Assembly: GCA_002104935.1 (NCBI GenBank)
Contig: MCGT01000004.1
Span: 248,001-312,000, forward strand
Direction of reading: 5' to 3'
DNA: 64,000 nt
Origin: Hesseltinella vesiculosa
Lineage: Eukaryota > Mucoromycota > Mucoromycetes > Mucorales > Cunninghamellaceae
Below the pieces are notes generated by a model. The model was not told the origin of the DNA. It was given only the letters and a program-made list of their open reading frames with translations, and did no database searches. Made by a program: the position numbers and the translations under genes. Shown here piece after piece: positions 14,487 through 25,233 of the stretch (the stretch's first letter is position 1; every line of letters starts with the position of its first letter).

Positions 14487-16515
14487 CTATGGCCGCAGCA
14501 AATAGACGTAACCATGATCATCATGAATGGTGAGCACGTTGATCAGAGGGTGAGAGGTCATGCCAGTAACTTCGTAGGAGGACACCTTGGTTTCATGAAC
14601 GAGGTTGCCATTGCTGGCTTGGAAGCAGTAGAGCACCGAGAATTCACTGATGCCGTAAATGTACTGGCCATGTGGAGACACTGCGGCCGCGAGCATGTCA
14701 TTGGACGCAGCAATCCCGTGGTGGAATTGAGCATGTCCTTCATGCAGGGCAGGTCCAGCATAATGTTTAACGATCTGACCACGAAGGTTGACGATGTACA
14801 GGATGTTGCTCTTATTGCACACCAGAAATTGGTCAGGTTGGTTTGGCAGAGGCACAATTTGCTGGACAGCTTGCCCGCCGATGCCCCCTGTAGGATTCAG
14901 GGCTTTTGTCTTGGGCCCGCCGGGTGCCGAGGCTGTCGAGGATTTGTTCTCCACTTGGGGAATCACCGTAAAGAGGCAGTTGGTCGTCTTGTTATCCCAG
15001 ATCTTCACTGAACCATCACTGCTGCCGCTGATAATGCGGCTGCCGTCTTGTGAGTAAAGGGCAGTATTGACAAACGACGTATGGCCACGGAATTCCTTGA
15101 GGATCTTGCCAGATTTGAGACCGTGCAATCGGATAATATGGTCAAACCCACCGCTGAGGACTTGTGTGCCATCTTTGTTGAAACACATTGAACTGATGCC
15201 TTCGCTATGAGCTTTTGGTAATCGTCGAATGCACCGCCCCGTTTGGACCTTCCAGACCTAGAAAGAAAGGAGAGATGAGCGTCACCCGGGGGTTGGGTTT
15301 CCCTGTCCATCGATTGTTACAGCTATGGAACCATCGGTAGACCCAGAGGCCAGCAACTCGCCATCTTTTGAAAAGGCGAGGCACGACACGGCATTATCCA
15401 TTGCCATGAGGTTATCCTATGGGGAAGGGAAAATGATGGTGAGCCTATGTTCTGACTCATGTCGTACAAGGACCCTCCTTTTCATTACCTCCGCTTGGTA
15501 TTGAAAATCTTTGCGCAGCTTGCCCGTTGAGTAGTTCCATAGTTCAATAAACCCATCGACCGTACCAGTTGCCAAAAATTGGCCATGTGGAGGGAATGCA
15601 GCGCATTCAGCAAATGTCTTCTTGCCAGGAAACTTCAACAAGAAAGGGTGAGCGGGCGCCTTCGTCTGAGAAGTTTCGCTTTTTACATTCTAGCCTTACC
15701 TTGATGCTAACATACGGCGTAGCTGCAATGGTATCTTCGGTTTGCTGTATAGGGGCAGTGCCTTTGAATAGATCGTAGCCAGTTTCCAGCTGGAGGCCTT
15801 GCTGTTGCTGCCAGAGAAGGCTCTGCGAGAGCAAAGTCAAGAGCCGTGCTGAAGGCACATGCTTGATTTCTTGAGATATATCTAAAACATATAACAAGAA
15901 AGAAAAAATAAAAATAAACGGGAATGAGTCGATTGAGTGCAACTGCATCTGGGCAACCTACCGCCGACAATTTTTTGCCGCTGTTGGTCGCTGCTGATGC
16001 CAGGGCCAAAAATATCGGACGATGTGATCTTGCCATCGACCAGCCGATCCAGCTTGCCATAACGCTCATGATCACGTTGTCGTAACTTTTGCAGCACTGG
16101 GCTGTATAGTGTTGTCATGGCGGCTTGCTTATCATTTTGATCTACCAAATCAACCAGGACCTACCAAGAAGCGGCAGCAAAACGAAGCACTTAGTCCACG
16201 TGAACCAAGCTTTCCACTGTTTCTTACCATTTCGTAGAGATCATTAAGCACATTGGTCGGTAGGCTCAAAGTGTTCGTTTGTTTCAGGACACTGACCCAT
16301 CGGCCATGGCGGATATCCTGTAGAAAAGCATCTTTGTTGTCGATGGTGTTAAAGGATTGGGACGTTTCAGACTGCAGCGTTTTCAAGCTGTGGTCAAGAT
16401 TATTTTCTCTCAGGAATTGAGCAACCAAACACAAAGCACTAACACAGACAATCGATGAGATTACCCAGGGTTTTGGCGCTTTCCAATTGGCTTACTCTTG
16501 TGAGTTTACAGACAT
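14487..16515 (-). CDS. SMU1: SMU1 splicing factor (LisH/CTLH + WD40 repeats)
   Basis: Seven exons (16515-16496, 16438-16228, 16160-15962, 15881-15700, 15632-15489, 15416-15321, 15257-14487), 540 aa (human SMU1 is about 513). SMU1 is a spliceosomal B-complex protein that pairs with RED and affects splice-site choice. The N-terminus has the LisH/CTLH pattern (LCLVAQFLRENNLDHSL, then VLNDLYEMVLVDL). The WD40 propeller follows with HGQFLATGTVDGFIELWN, IIRLHGLKSGKILKEF and DGSVKIWD, and ends in VYLLRP. Similarity to animal SMU1 runs along the whole length, including the linker LLTLLSQSLLWQQQQG. The first exon has only 20 coding bases (MSVNSQD joined). An insert of about 25 residues rich in Ser, Gly and Pro (SSTASAPGGPKTK) accounts for the extra length. 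Confidence 0.96.
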
Positions 16516-16604
16516 GATCAAGCCGCGAAGAAAATAAAAAGAAAAAAAAAGCGTTCTTCACCAGATCTCAAAAAGGAAGGAAGCTTCAAGTTTTTTTCAT
16601 TGAT

Positions 16605-17526
16605 GATTGGCACGTATCACCTTCAATTTTGCTCCTTTTTTCATGCGCTTTGGTTCTATGGATAGCTGTGAAGGTTAGCTTTCTAACGGTGCCATTGGAA
16701 GAGCGGAAAAAATGATATGGCCAAGAGAAGAGACACTCTCCGGAAAAAAAGAAAAAAAAAAAAAAAAAAGAGAAAATTGTTAGAGGTTGGGCTTGGACGC
16801 AGCTTACGGCAGGCAAGTTTAGGCAGGAGAAAGCTTGGTCTAGATGTGGAGGAAGTGATCGAGGTGGGTTGTGAGTTTTGACACTGGTCAATTCTCACCA
16901 AGGGCGATCAGCCTGAGCAGATTGGAGGTGGAGGTCCCTTTTTTTTTGGCTGAAAAAAGAAAACCATGTCGGACATTGTAATTTTTTTTTTTTTTTTCGT
17001 TTTGCCTTTTTTTTTTGGCTGGGGAAAAGGAGGTCCCAAAAACTACTTGATACCAAATTGGCTGGGCAACCTTCATAGATTGCCTTGATTTTTTCACTAT
17101 CCATATATTGCATTAAAACCTGAACCCATGCAAAATTTAATCTTGATTCATTCATTCAAAACTGCAATAGAGTAATATCTTTTTTTGTAAAATGCAAAGG
17201 GTCTCTCTGGCGACCTGGCCAAAAAATCCTCCATTTTCATCAAAAATTTAAGCGTCCAATCTTTTGCATGTAACTGATACTTGATGAGGTGGGATGGAAG
17301 TCACAATAAAAAGATTTGTATGGGACGTGGTACCAAGCTAGAACAACCAGAAATCATGGCTGCCCAGCCATTTTGCAAGGATGGCCCATCTTTTTTTAGC
17401 TAAGCCTAGTTCTTCACCGTCTTATCCAAATGCCGTATAATTTTAACAGTCAATATTTCCCATTGAGTACCAATTCCAAGTACAGTTTGGTGTGAATCAT
17501 ATCATCTGTCATCCTTTCCCACTATG
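16605..17526. repeat. ~0.9 kb dispersed repeat, copy 1
   Basis: Matches 36132-37062 along nearly its whole length with scattered substitutions and different homopolymer lengths. It starts with CACCTTCAAT.TTGCTCC and ends at TTTCCCACTATGTA. It contains a family-A conserved peptide frame on the minus strand (17045-17160). No transposase is visible; it could be a non-autonomous element or a solo part of a larger one. Confidence 0.85.
17045..17160 (-). repeat. Dispersed family-A repeat, copy 2
   Basis: Minus-strand reading has NFAWVQVLMQYMDSEKIKA followed by a possible GT donor and an A-rich acceptor region (AKKKG). It shares the frame with the other family-A copies. Lies inside the 0.9 kb repeat copy 1. 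Confidence 0.75.
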
Positions 17527-18148
17527 TAGCAAAAACGCAACGGCTGGACCTGGCCACCCTCCCAGCGCACGCTGCGCTTGACCAGAATTGAATCTCAGCC
17601 GCAGTAAACAGGTCAACCAGTAACCATGGTGGGTAAGCCTAGGCGCACTTTTTTTCTTTTGTTTGTTTGTTTTTTCATGAAAAACTTGGAATCTCTGTTG
17701 ACAACCGCTAAATGGCCTAGTCTAAAATGCAATGAGGATGCTTGGTGCAAGGTAATCTATTATTGGCATACTTGTTGTATGCTAATCCTCAGAAAAGAGT
17801 ACAAAAAAAGAGCAGCAACTCACTCTTTTTATCTCTTTTGTTTGTTTACATCAAGAAGTTATCATCTGGGCCCTGATGGACAATGTTACGTTATGAATGT
17901 GTTGTTGCCTGATATCAAGTAAGTCTGACGCATGAAAAAAGAAGCAAGGCTTACATAGTTTTTTTCAACTTCTTTTCAAAAGGCTACCGTGATGTCTCGA
18001 GTCCACATGCATGTCGCAGGCTGTCCTAGCAAGGAACTTGCCTTCTGGTGGCGCGCCCGTACATGACGGATCAATAGATCTCTGATTGTGCCCGTGTTTG
18101 CCATAGGAATTTAATTATCTACGGATAGTTAGCTGATTGTTTCATGAT

Positions 18149-18232
18149 GTGGTGGTGCCTTGGTGTGGTGGTGCCTTGGTGTGGTGGTGCCTTGGTGTGG
18201 TGGTGCCTTGCTATGAAGGTGCCTTGGTGTGG
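18149..18232. repeat. 16-bp minisatellite, about 5 copies
   Basis: The tandem unit is GTGGTGGTGCCTTGGT: three near-perfect copies, then two or more diverged ones. G-rich on the plus strand. Not in any gene I can support. Confidence 0.9.
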
Positions 18233-18537
18233 TTGTCTCTTTGCGTCATCCTGCATCGCTAAAGGATGGCGGGTGGTGGTGGGCCTTCCTCTCTCCTCTT
18301 GGAGTCAGTTGATTGGTGTGCCAGTCCTTTTCATTGGCACACTTTTTTTTTACACAATAAAAGATGTTTACTTGCATCTCGATCTTTACTGAATTTTATG
18401 ACAGAAAAAATAAGCACATTTAACTACCAACGCTTTAGAATGAATGGAACAACGTCAAAATTTTGACGGATGCAGAAAAATCAGAGGTCATCATTCTATG
18501 CTGGTTCAACGTGGCTGACGCTGTAGGCACTGGGCTA

Positions 18538-18595
18538 CTGCCAGCCTTTGCCAGCCTTTGCCAACCTTGCCAGCCTTTGCCAACCTTGCCAGCCC
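18538..18595. repeat. Imperfect tandem repeat (GCCAGCCTTTGCCAACCTT)
   Basis: Alternating GCCAGCCTTT and GCCAACCTT blocks repeated about six times. Intergenic. Sits just upstream of the partial 0.9 kb repeat copy. Confidence 0.8.
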
Positions 18596-18614
18596 GCCTG
18601 CCCGATACTGATTC

Positions 18615-18738
18615 CCTCATATTACCTTCAATTTTGCTCCTTTTTTCTTGATCTTTGGTTCTATGAATAGCTGTGAAGGTTAGCTTTCTAATGGTGCCAT
18701 CGGAAGAGTGGAAAAAATGATATTGGGGATTTTTCCGG
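18615..18738. repeat. Partial copy of the 0.9 kb repeat (left end only)
   Basis: The left ~120 bases match the starts of the copies at 16605 and 36132, including CTGTGAAGGTTAGC and AAAAATGATATTGGGGATTTTT, then diverge. The left boundary CCCTCATAT.ACCTTCAA is shared with the 36 kb copy. Confidence 0.8.
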
Positions 18739-19239
18739 ACTGGAACTTGACAATCAACCAACGTATGGAGCACGAATTAGCCAGGAGACAAAGTTCACTG
18801 AAGAGACACAGGGTCATTTTATGTCGTAGGTTTTTTTATTTTATCAAACTCATTTCGTTTTTTCCTCATAAAACGTGCCCTGCCTGAAGTTATGGTGAGG
18901 ATCTAGAGAATGTTGAACATTGGAGTGAAGATAAGTCTTCGTCGATTTCAAAAGTAGCTGCGGCTGTTTCTTCGATTCAATCAAGCCGAGCATTACAAGC
19001 TTCCACCACGGAAGCACCTAACTGGACCTCTCTTTTCATTTCCTTTGAATATTTTCAAGTGCTGTCAAATAAATGTACTACAATGGTGGCCATGATCCTA
19101 AATGGCACCTCGAGTTAAAGCAAAGAAAAGGTATCGAATGCAGGTATGTGATTGGCTGTAACTGAAAGTTGCCAGGAAAAAGGTCGAGGAAGTTTGTTTC
19201 TTTTTCTCTTTTTCTCTTTTTCTTTCCCTGATTGACAAG

Positions 19240-21795
19240 ATGACTACCGGTAAGAAACATTGCCATCTACCTATCTATTAGATTAGATGGATACAAGTTG
19301 GTAGATGCATTTGTGCTAATCATATCATCTGCTTTTTTTATTTTTTGATTTGATTTTGTTCCATTTTACTCAATAGACGACGTTCGTGCTGCTTCCCGTG
19401 CTTCTGCTACTGCTACTTCCGGTGCTTCCACCGTTCTATCTTCCCGTGCTTCTGGCCTTAGTGCCTCCATTTGTAAGTTTTGGTTATAGACTCCATTGGC
19501 TACTTGCTGGGCATTGCCATTGCTTATGCAATGTTTGTTTACTCACATTGCTTTTTTTTTTTTTTTTTTTTTCAAGATGCTTTTTCCGGTTCAGTTCCCG
19601 CCGACGATAATGGTAAGTGCTTCGAAAAACAAGAACGAAGCAACTGAATGATTTTAACTGGTTTTTTGTTATTTTTATTATTCCATTGCTACTCTAGACA
19701 AAAAAACCAGTAAGTGACATTCACAAAATGAAAAAAAATGGTTTAAAAAAAAAGAAAAGTCAACCAATCTCCAAGAATTATCTTTCATGCAAAGATCGCT
19801 GACTTTTTTGATTTCTTCTTCTCCGCATAGAAAAAAATGGTAAGGATTTGGATCTGACTGTTACGAAACGAGTCGGACTAACTAACACCTCTCTTAATCT
19901 GTTTCCTGTGTTTGACTCGACTAGAAAACACCCGTAAGTTTGAAGCTGGCTGTAAAGCGTTTCCACAAAGAGGATTTACTTATTTCTTTATTTAATCTTT
20001 GCCGACCGTAGAAAAAACCACCAAAAGTAAGTTGAACCTACCATCAGGAGGAGTCAAATAAGATCGTGAATAATTCAACTAAAGTTTTTTCTTTGTATTT
20101 ACATTAGAAAATGCAGTAGAAAACCCAAAAAACACATATGAATTATCCACCCCTATGCCCTCTTCTTCTATGCCTTATGCCTCTTCTTCTTTGCCTTATG
20201 CCCCCTCTATGTCTTATGCCCCCTCTATGTCCTATGCCCCCTCTATGTCCTATGCCCCCTCTATGTCCTATGCCCCCTCCTCTATGCCCATTTCTCCCAT
20301 TACTATGCCCTATGCCACCACCAATATGCCTGGCTATGAAGTCAACCTTGCCGCTGTCAACGATGCGGTAATTCGACTTGCTGCAGCTGCCGTCACCGCC
20401 ACTGCTGCTGTCCCTGTTGCTGGTGACTTTTCTGCTGCTGTTCCTGCAGCAGCAGCAGCAGCAGCTGCTGCTGCTGTCGATCCCGCTGCTGTTGCTGCCT
20501 CCGTCGTCGGTGTTCCTGCTTCTGTGGTTCCACTTCTCTCGGTAGCTGCAGCCACCGCTGCTGCAGTTCTGGCAGCTGTTCCTGCAGCTGTCCCCCGTGA
20601 TGCTGCTGCCCGTCTTGTTGCCGCTGCTGTTTCTGCCGCCGTTGTTCCCGGCGTTGCCGCCGCCGCTGCTCCCGTTGCTTCCGGTGCTCCTGCTGCTGTC
20701 TCCGTTCCTGCTGGCCCTGTTGGCCCTGTTGCTGGCCCTGTTGGCCCTGTTGCTGGCCCTGTTGCTGGCCCTGTTGCTGGCCCTGTTGTTGGCCCTGTTG
20801 CTGGCCCTGTTGGCCCTGTTGTTGGCCCTGTTGTTGGCCCTGCTGGCCCTGTTGCTGGCCCTGCTGCTGCTTCTGCTCCTGTCCCTGCTCGCGTCGCAGG
20901 CAAAAAGCGACGCGGGCACGGAGAGGACAATCAACGTTTCTCTGGTAAGCATCATTAATTTAAAGAAAACAGCGTTTTCTATCTGACACTTACATTTATT
21001 GCTATCCCATATTATTCTTGTAGGCCGTCGTAGCTTGAAGTGTAAGTTGTTCAAAAAAAAAAAAAAAGACGGAGTGATGGCCAAGCGAAATTGATGTAAC
21101 GCATGGTTTATATATTCTTAGTTGCCCGCTCGTCGGCCGCGGGCGGATCTGTCACTGTTCCGGCCGTCTGGCCATGGTCCTCCCTTTGCCTTGGCTGGGG
21201 CCCAGTTTTGCCTGTTCTTCCTGGCGTTGTTTTGGTTCCGGGCCCTGTTCGCCGAGCGACGGGCCCGTACACGGCACACTATGCCGCCCTGTCAGCTTGC
21301 CCCCCTGCCCTCCGCAAGCTAAGCAAAAAGGGCATTCGGGGTAAGTCATAAAAAAAAATCTTACATGTTGTTGACCTGTCATTATTTTTTTCCTGGTCTT
21401 AGGCAAGCTGGCTCGTCAACGCCGCCCAGCAGAGCCCAAGCCCAAGCCAAAGCCTCTCTCTTTCCGCCCTCGCCGCTCCACCACAAAGGCGGCAATAGCA
21501 GCCAAGAGGGCGGTAAAGGCGATGGCCGGCTCTTCGGGTGCTGGGTGGCTGACCAGCCGCACCCTGGCCAATGCTGCTCTGTGCCAGGAAGTTCATCGTG
21601 TGCTTCCTGGCACCAACTTTGGTGCGGCATTTGGTTCTGGTGTGGAGGTGGCCCCACCCCATCTTTCTCGCGATAACATGTTGCGTAAGTTATCACTCTG
21701 TTCACCTACACATTTTATTTTGTTCTGATAGTGATCTTACTTTTTTTTTTCTTATAGTCATGAAGGACGTGTTCTCGCGAGGTGGCCACACCTAG
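19240..21795 (+). CDS. Phase-1 micro-exon gene encoding a low-complexity protein with basic C-terminus
   Basis: Twelve exons: 19240-19249, 19377-19472, 19577-19612, 19698-19709, 19831-19839, 19925-19933, 20012-20026, 20108-20944, 21024-21041, 21122-21340, 21403-21684, 21758-21795 (526 aa). All 11 introns have GT..AG ends with GTAAG-type donors and all are phase 1. Every internal exon is a multiple of three; five are 9-18 nt. Exons 4-7 encode short Lys/Asn/Thr linkers (DKKT, KKN, ENT, QKTTK). Residues ~92-120 are a YAPSM repeat, ~153-263 Ala/Val-rich, ~265-315 a GPVAGPV elastin-like repeat, then basic patches (KKRRGH; KLARQRR; PKPKPKP; RPRRSTTK). No signal peptide or membrane segment is evident. 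I do not recognise the family. The consistent phase and the frame that stays open through all twelve exons are the evidence that the model is real. Competing long frames on the minus strand over exon 8 are shadows of the repetitive sequence. Confidence 0.8.
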
Positions 21796-24700
21796 GGCCA
21801 CCACTCGCTGGTCTCTCTGGTGTCCTGTCTTGGTCTGGCTCTGGCTCCAAACTCTGGCTGGTTGTCTTTTCCGGCGCTTGGATGACTTGTTGGTAGGCAA
21901 TGCTATGACGACGCTTCCCCTGTTCCCAGTGGGGTCCCACAGGGCAGCGTTCACCAAAAGCAACGAAAGAACGAAAAAAAAAAAAAAAACGCATGCAAAG
22001 AAAAAGCATGCAAAGAAAACGCACACGCCAAAGCAACAATACCTTTTTTCATGTTTTGGACTGAATGGTACGTCAGAGCTGGAAAAAAAAAACGCTGAAA
22101 TGCTTTGCTGATCAGATGCATTGACCTATTTTTTTTTTTTTTTTTTTTTTTTTTCGCGAGAGACAGGAAACTTGGTGGTTGGCCAGGCCTCCTCTAGCAC
22201 GGCGTCTTTGCTTTGACTCTAAACGGTCAAATCATTGGCATATGCTGGGCTATGTGGCATGGCTTCTTTTTGCCTCTAGGCTTTGGGATCATGAGGGAAT
22301 GTACGGGTATTGTTGCTCCGTGCTATCAAAAAAAAAAGTTCAGTTGCTGGTGACACTGCCTGCCGGGATCCTGGGGACACTGGAAGCCCAACTGTCGTCA
22401 TAGCACCCTACTGGCAGTCATCTTAAACAAGCCCTGACCTCCAGCCTCGCAACTCTGAGCCCAAACTACCGCCCACCAAGACAGGCGGCTCTGGTATCAA
22501 GTCAACTATGTCAACACAGGTGGTGTTGTATCGTGATGGTACAAGCCAAGCCAAGCCTTGGTCGTTTATACCTATGGCTAGCGCGTACGTATTTACCAAG
22601 ATCGTCTACTATTGGCCATGCGCTGAAGTACCTGTGATGGCCCTCTCGTTTTGATCTATGGGCCTGTTAAGGCTGCACCCCTTGGCATGACTGGCTTCAA
22701 GTTACCCTTTGGTCAACATATCAATCAAGCTATGGTCTTTTTTTTTTTTTTTTTTTTTTTTGCCACAGGCAATGGTGGCTAATGCCCTGAAATCAATGGA
22801 TGGGCGAGAGATGCACCAGTGTACCTGGCCAAATCAATGACAGATCAGCAACGTGTCAGGTACGTGAAGATGTCACATCCTCTGCCTTGTCAAGCAGTAA
22901 GGTCAGACTCTCGATATTGCTGGCCAACTACCTTTGACTCTTAGTCCATTTGAGTCATGCCAGTACCATTACACATGATTGTTAACGTTCAAGACGTTTC
23001 TCTTTGTCACTCTCAACACAAATCAGTCATGGTGGAGCAATGTTATCAAGCAAGCGTTGGTCGCATTTTGGTGATATGGTAAGTTTTGGTTGCATGACTG
23101 GGCAAGGAAATAGGCTGAAGCTTACACCTCTCTTTTTTTATAGTGGGAAGCATATTTTTTTTTTGGGAAACCTGGCTGCTAGGTCACTCTCACAGCACGC
23201 CATTGTCCCCTTTGGGTTGGATTTTTCATTTTTTTGGTTACAACGTCGTCAATGGTCAAGCACAATGCATGAACAAAAAGGGAGCTTTGTGGGAAGCAAC
23301 GCGTTGGGTTGTTGGTGCTGTAAACCTCTGGCAAGCATAGTACTCTCTTGGGAGCACAAGACTTTGGTGGAATTGGCTATCATCTCTGAATACTCGATTA
23401 TGAAGGCACTTTACACTCTCGTTGGTGGTAATTTGTATGGTGGCATTATTGAACCGGTCGTCATACACGAGGCAAGGCAAGGGAAGAAACCATTGGCATC
23501 TTTGGGCGCAAGTAAGCATGTTTGTGAAAGGGAGCTACATTATAGAAGCCATCTTCTTAAGCACTGACACTTTTTATTTTCATGGTAAGGGTCTACTTTG
23601 GAAGCATTATCTTTTTGAAAGCATCTATCAAAACGCACCTCTGGCATTACCTGGTTGGGTCAGTGGATCTTTTTCAAGCAAAACCTCGGTTGTATTTGGT
23701 GGTAGGTAAGTTTTTATGAAGGTGTGATTATGATAAAGACTGCTAGAGCACAGGCATAACGAGATGATTTTTTTAGTGTGGTGGAACAGTTGACATCTCA
23801 TTGGCGGAATTAAATGGCAGCACACTTTTATGATGGCATACTCGAAGCAAGTCTCTGGCTCAAGTAAATCCTCTGGCTGCCGCGATAAATAAGGTTACGT
23901 TGATGGGATACAAATGGATGCAAGGCGGTTGATGCTCACTTTTTATTTTTAATACATCAAGATTTTATTCAAGTTTACATGGCGATACAAGCGGCTCTTG
24001 GCATTTTGCCTGGTGTGGTAGTGTGTGTGTATGGTTGCACTGGTGTTCTGTCTGGTAAAAAATGGCCACGATTCGACTTAAGGAATCCCACTTTGACCCA
24101 GGACAAGAAAGCGTTTGTACGCGCATTCGAACTTCATCTGGATGGGGAGCGCGAACAAATCTGTGACACGCGGTTGGCTCTTCGCTGAACAATGACTATG
24201 CAATTATCTTGAATTTTGACCGAGGATGACTCAAACTCGAACAACTGCGCAATCCTGCAAAAGCACAATCCTGCAAAAAGCACAATCCTGCAAAAAGTAT
24301 GCGATAAAAAAAAAAAAGAAAAAAAGAAAAAAAGAAAAAAAAAAAAGAAAAAAAAAATAGAAAAAAAAAAAGAAAAAAAAAACCATCATTCAAAATCGCG
24401 TGGCATAATAACTTGCCCTCAGCTGCTGGCAGCAAATCAAAATCACCAGCCCCTCGCGTAATACCTCTCCTCCGACTCCAATGGCATTGCTTTCTCTTGG
24501 CGCCTTCCTTTTACCATGGCAGACACTCGCATCATATACACACACGTACCACACAACAACTTGAATAGCCTGTATTAAAATAAACAAACAGACATCATCT
24601 TGAAGATGTCACAAAATAAACCTATTTCTTTTACTTGGTGGGTGGTGGTGGGTAGCTGGTGTAAGCTGAGGTAGTGTTCAGTTGCAGCACGTTCAACTTG

Positions 24701-25201
24701 ACCTCATTGTCCTTACATAGCCAAACGGCTATGTTGTCCCTCCTCAGCGAAAATCATCAGGTCCGTAGGTATGTCCATGCCAATGGTTGCGCAGTTTTTT
24801 TTTTTAGGGTGCTCCCTGCAATGATGGCTAATTAAAGGCATCTAGACACTGATCTTTTGTATTATTTCTTCACCTTGCAGCCCTCCGTTGCAAGAATGTT
24901 GGTCATCAAGGTCTCGCTCCAAGTGCATTTGATAGGAAATCAACAGTTGGGTCTAGTGATTACGACAACGCAGGGCGTCACATTGCTTTTAAAATAAATT
25001 TTTAATAAACTACCTGTATGCTGGATGCAGGCAATAGAAATGAATGAAAAAAAAAAAAGGCATATGACATAGTAACCGGAAAATGGTGTTGAAGAAGAGG
25101 TTGCCATGCCAACCGACAAACATCCGAAATGAAGCACTCCTATCCCAACAAAATGCAGTATGGTATTGGATGCCGGCTCTCAAATCAATCGAAGACAATG
25201 C

Positions 25202-25233
<32 letters not shown>

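Larger units (their letters stand above)
16516..19239. other. Gene-poor, repeat-rich interval
   Basis: Between SMU1 and the micro-exon gene. Contains a ~0.9 kb dispersed repeat (16605-17526), a partial copy of it (18615-18738), a 16-bp minisatellite (18149-18232) and an imperfect CCAGCCTTTG tandem repeat (18538-18595). A fragment with splice-like sites near 17620-17930 (with the phrase LGPDGQCYVMNVLLPDIK) might be a gene relic, but no intact frame can be assembled. Confidence 0.6.

Noticed and set aside
18140..18240. GGTGGT-rich repeat as a CRISPR-like or telomeric array
   Set aside because: Head-to-tail 16-bp units without unique spacers and not a telomere motif; a simple minisatellite.
20597..20986. 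Leu-rich plus-strand frame (LLALLLALL) that looks like a membrane protein
   Set aside because: A different frame of the same GPVAGPV-coding repeat, and it disagrees with the splice phases on both sides.
20143..21084. 313-codon minus-strand open frame rich in Asn/Arg/Ala (RASNRANNR repeats), and a 198-codon minus-strand Thr/Gly/Pro frame at 20334-20930
   Set aside because: Both are antisense shadows of the GC-rich repeats in exon 8 of the plus-strand micro-exon gene. The plus-strand frame is supported by eleven consistent splice junctions.
22990..23800. Possible spliced gene (MVEQCYQASVGRILV joined across a GTAAG...TATAG intron)
   Set aside because: The joined frame runs on for a while but reads as a biased, motif-free peptide. 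Neighbouring exons cannot be joined without stops, so no gene is claimed.
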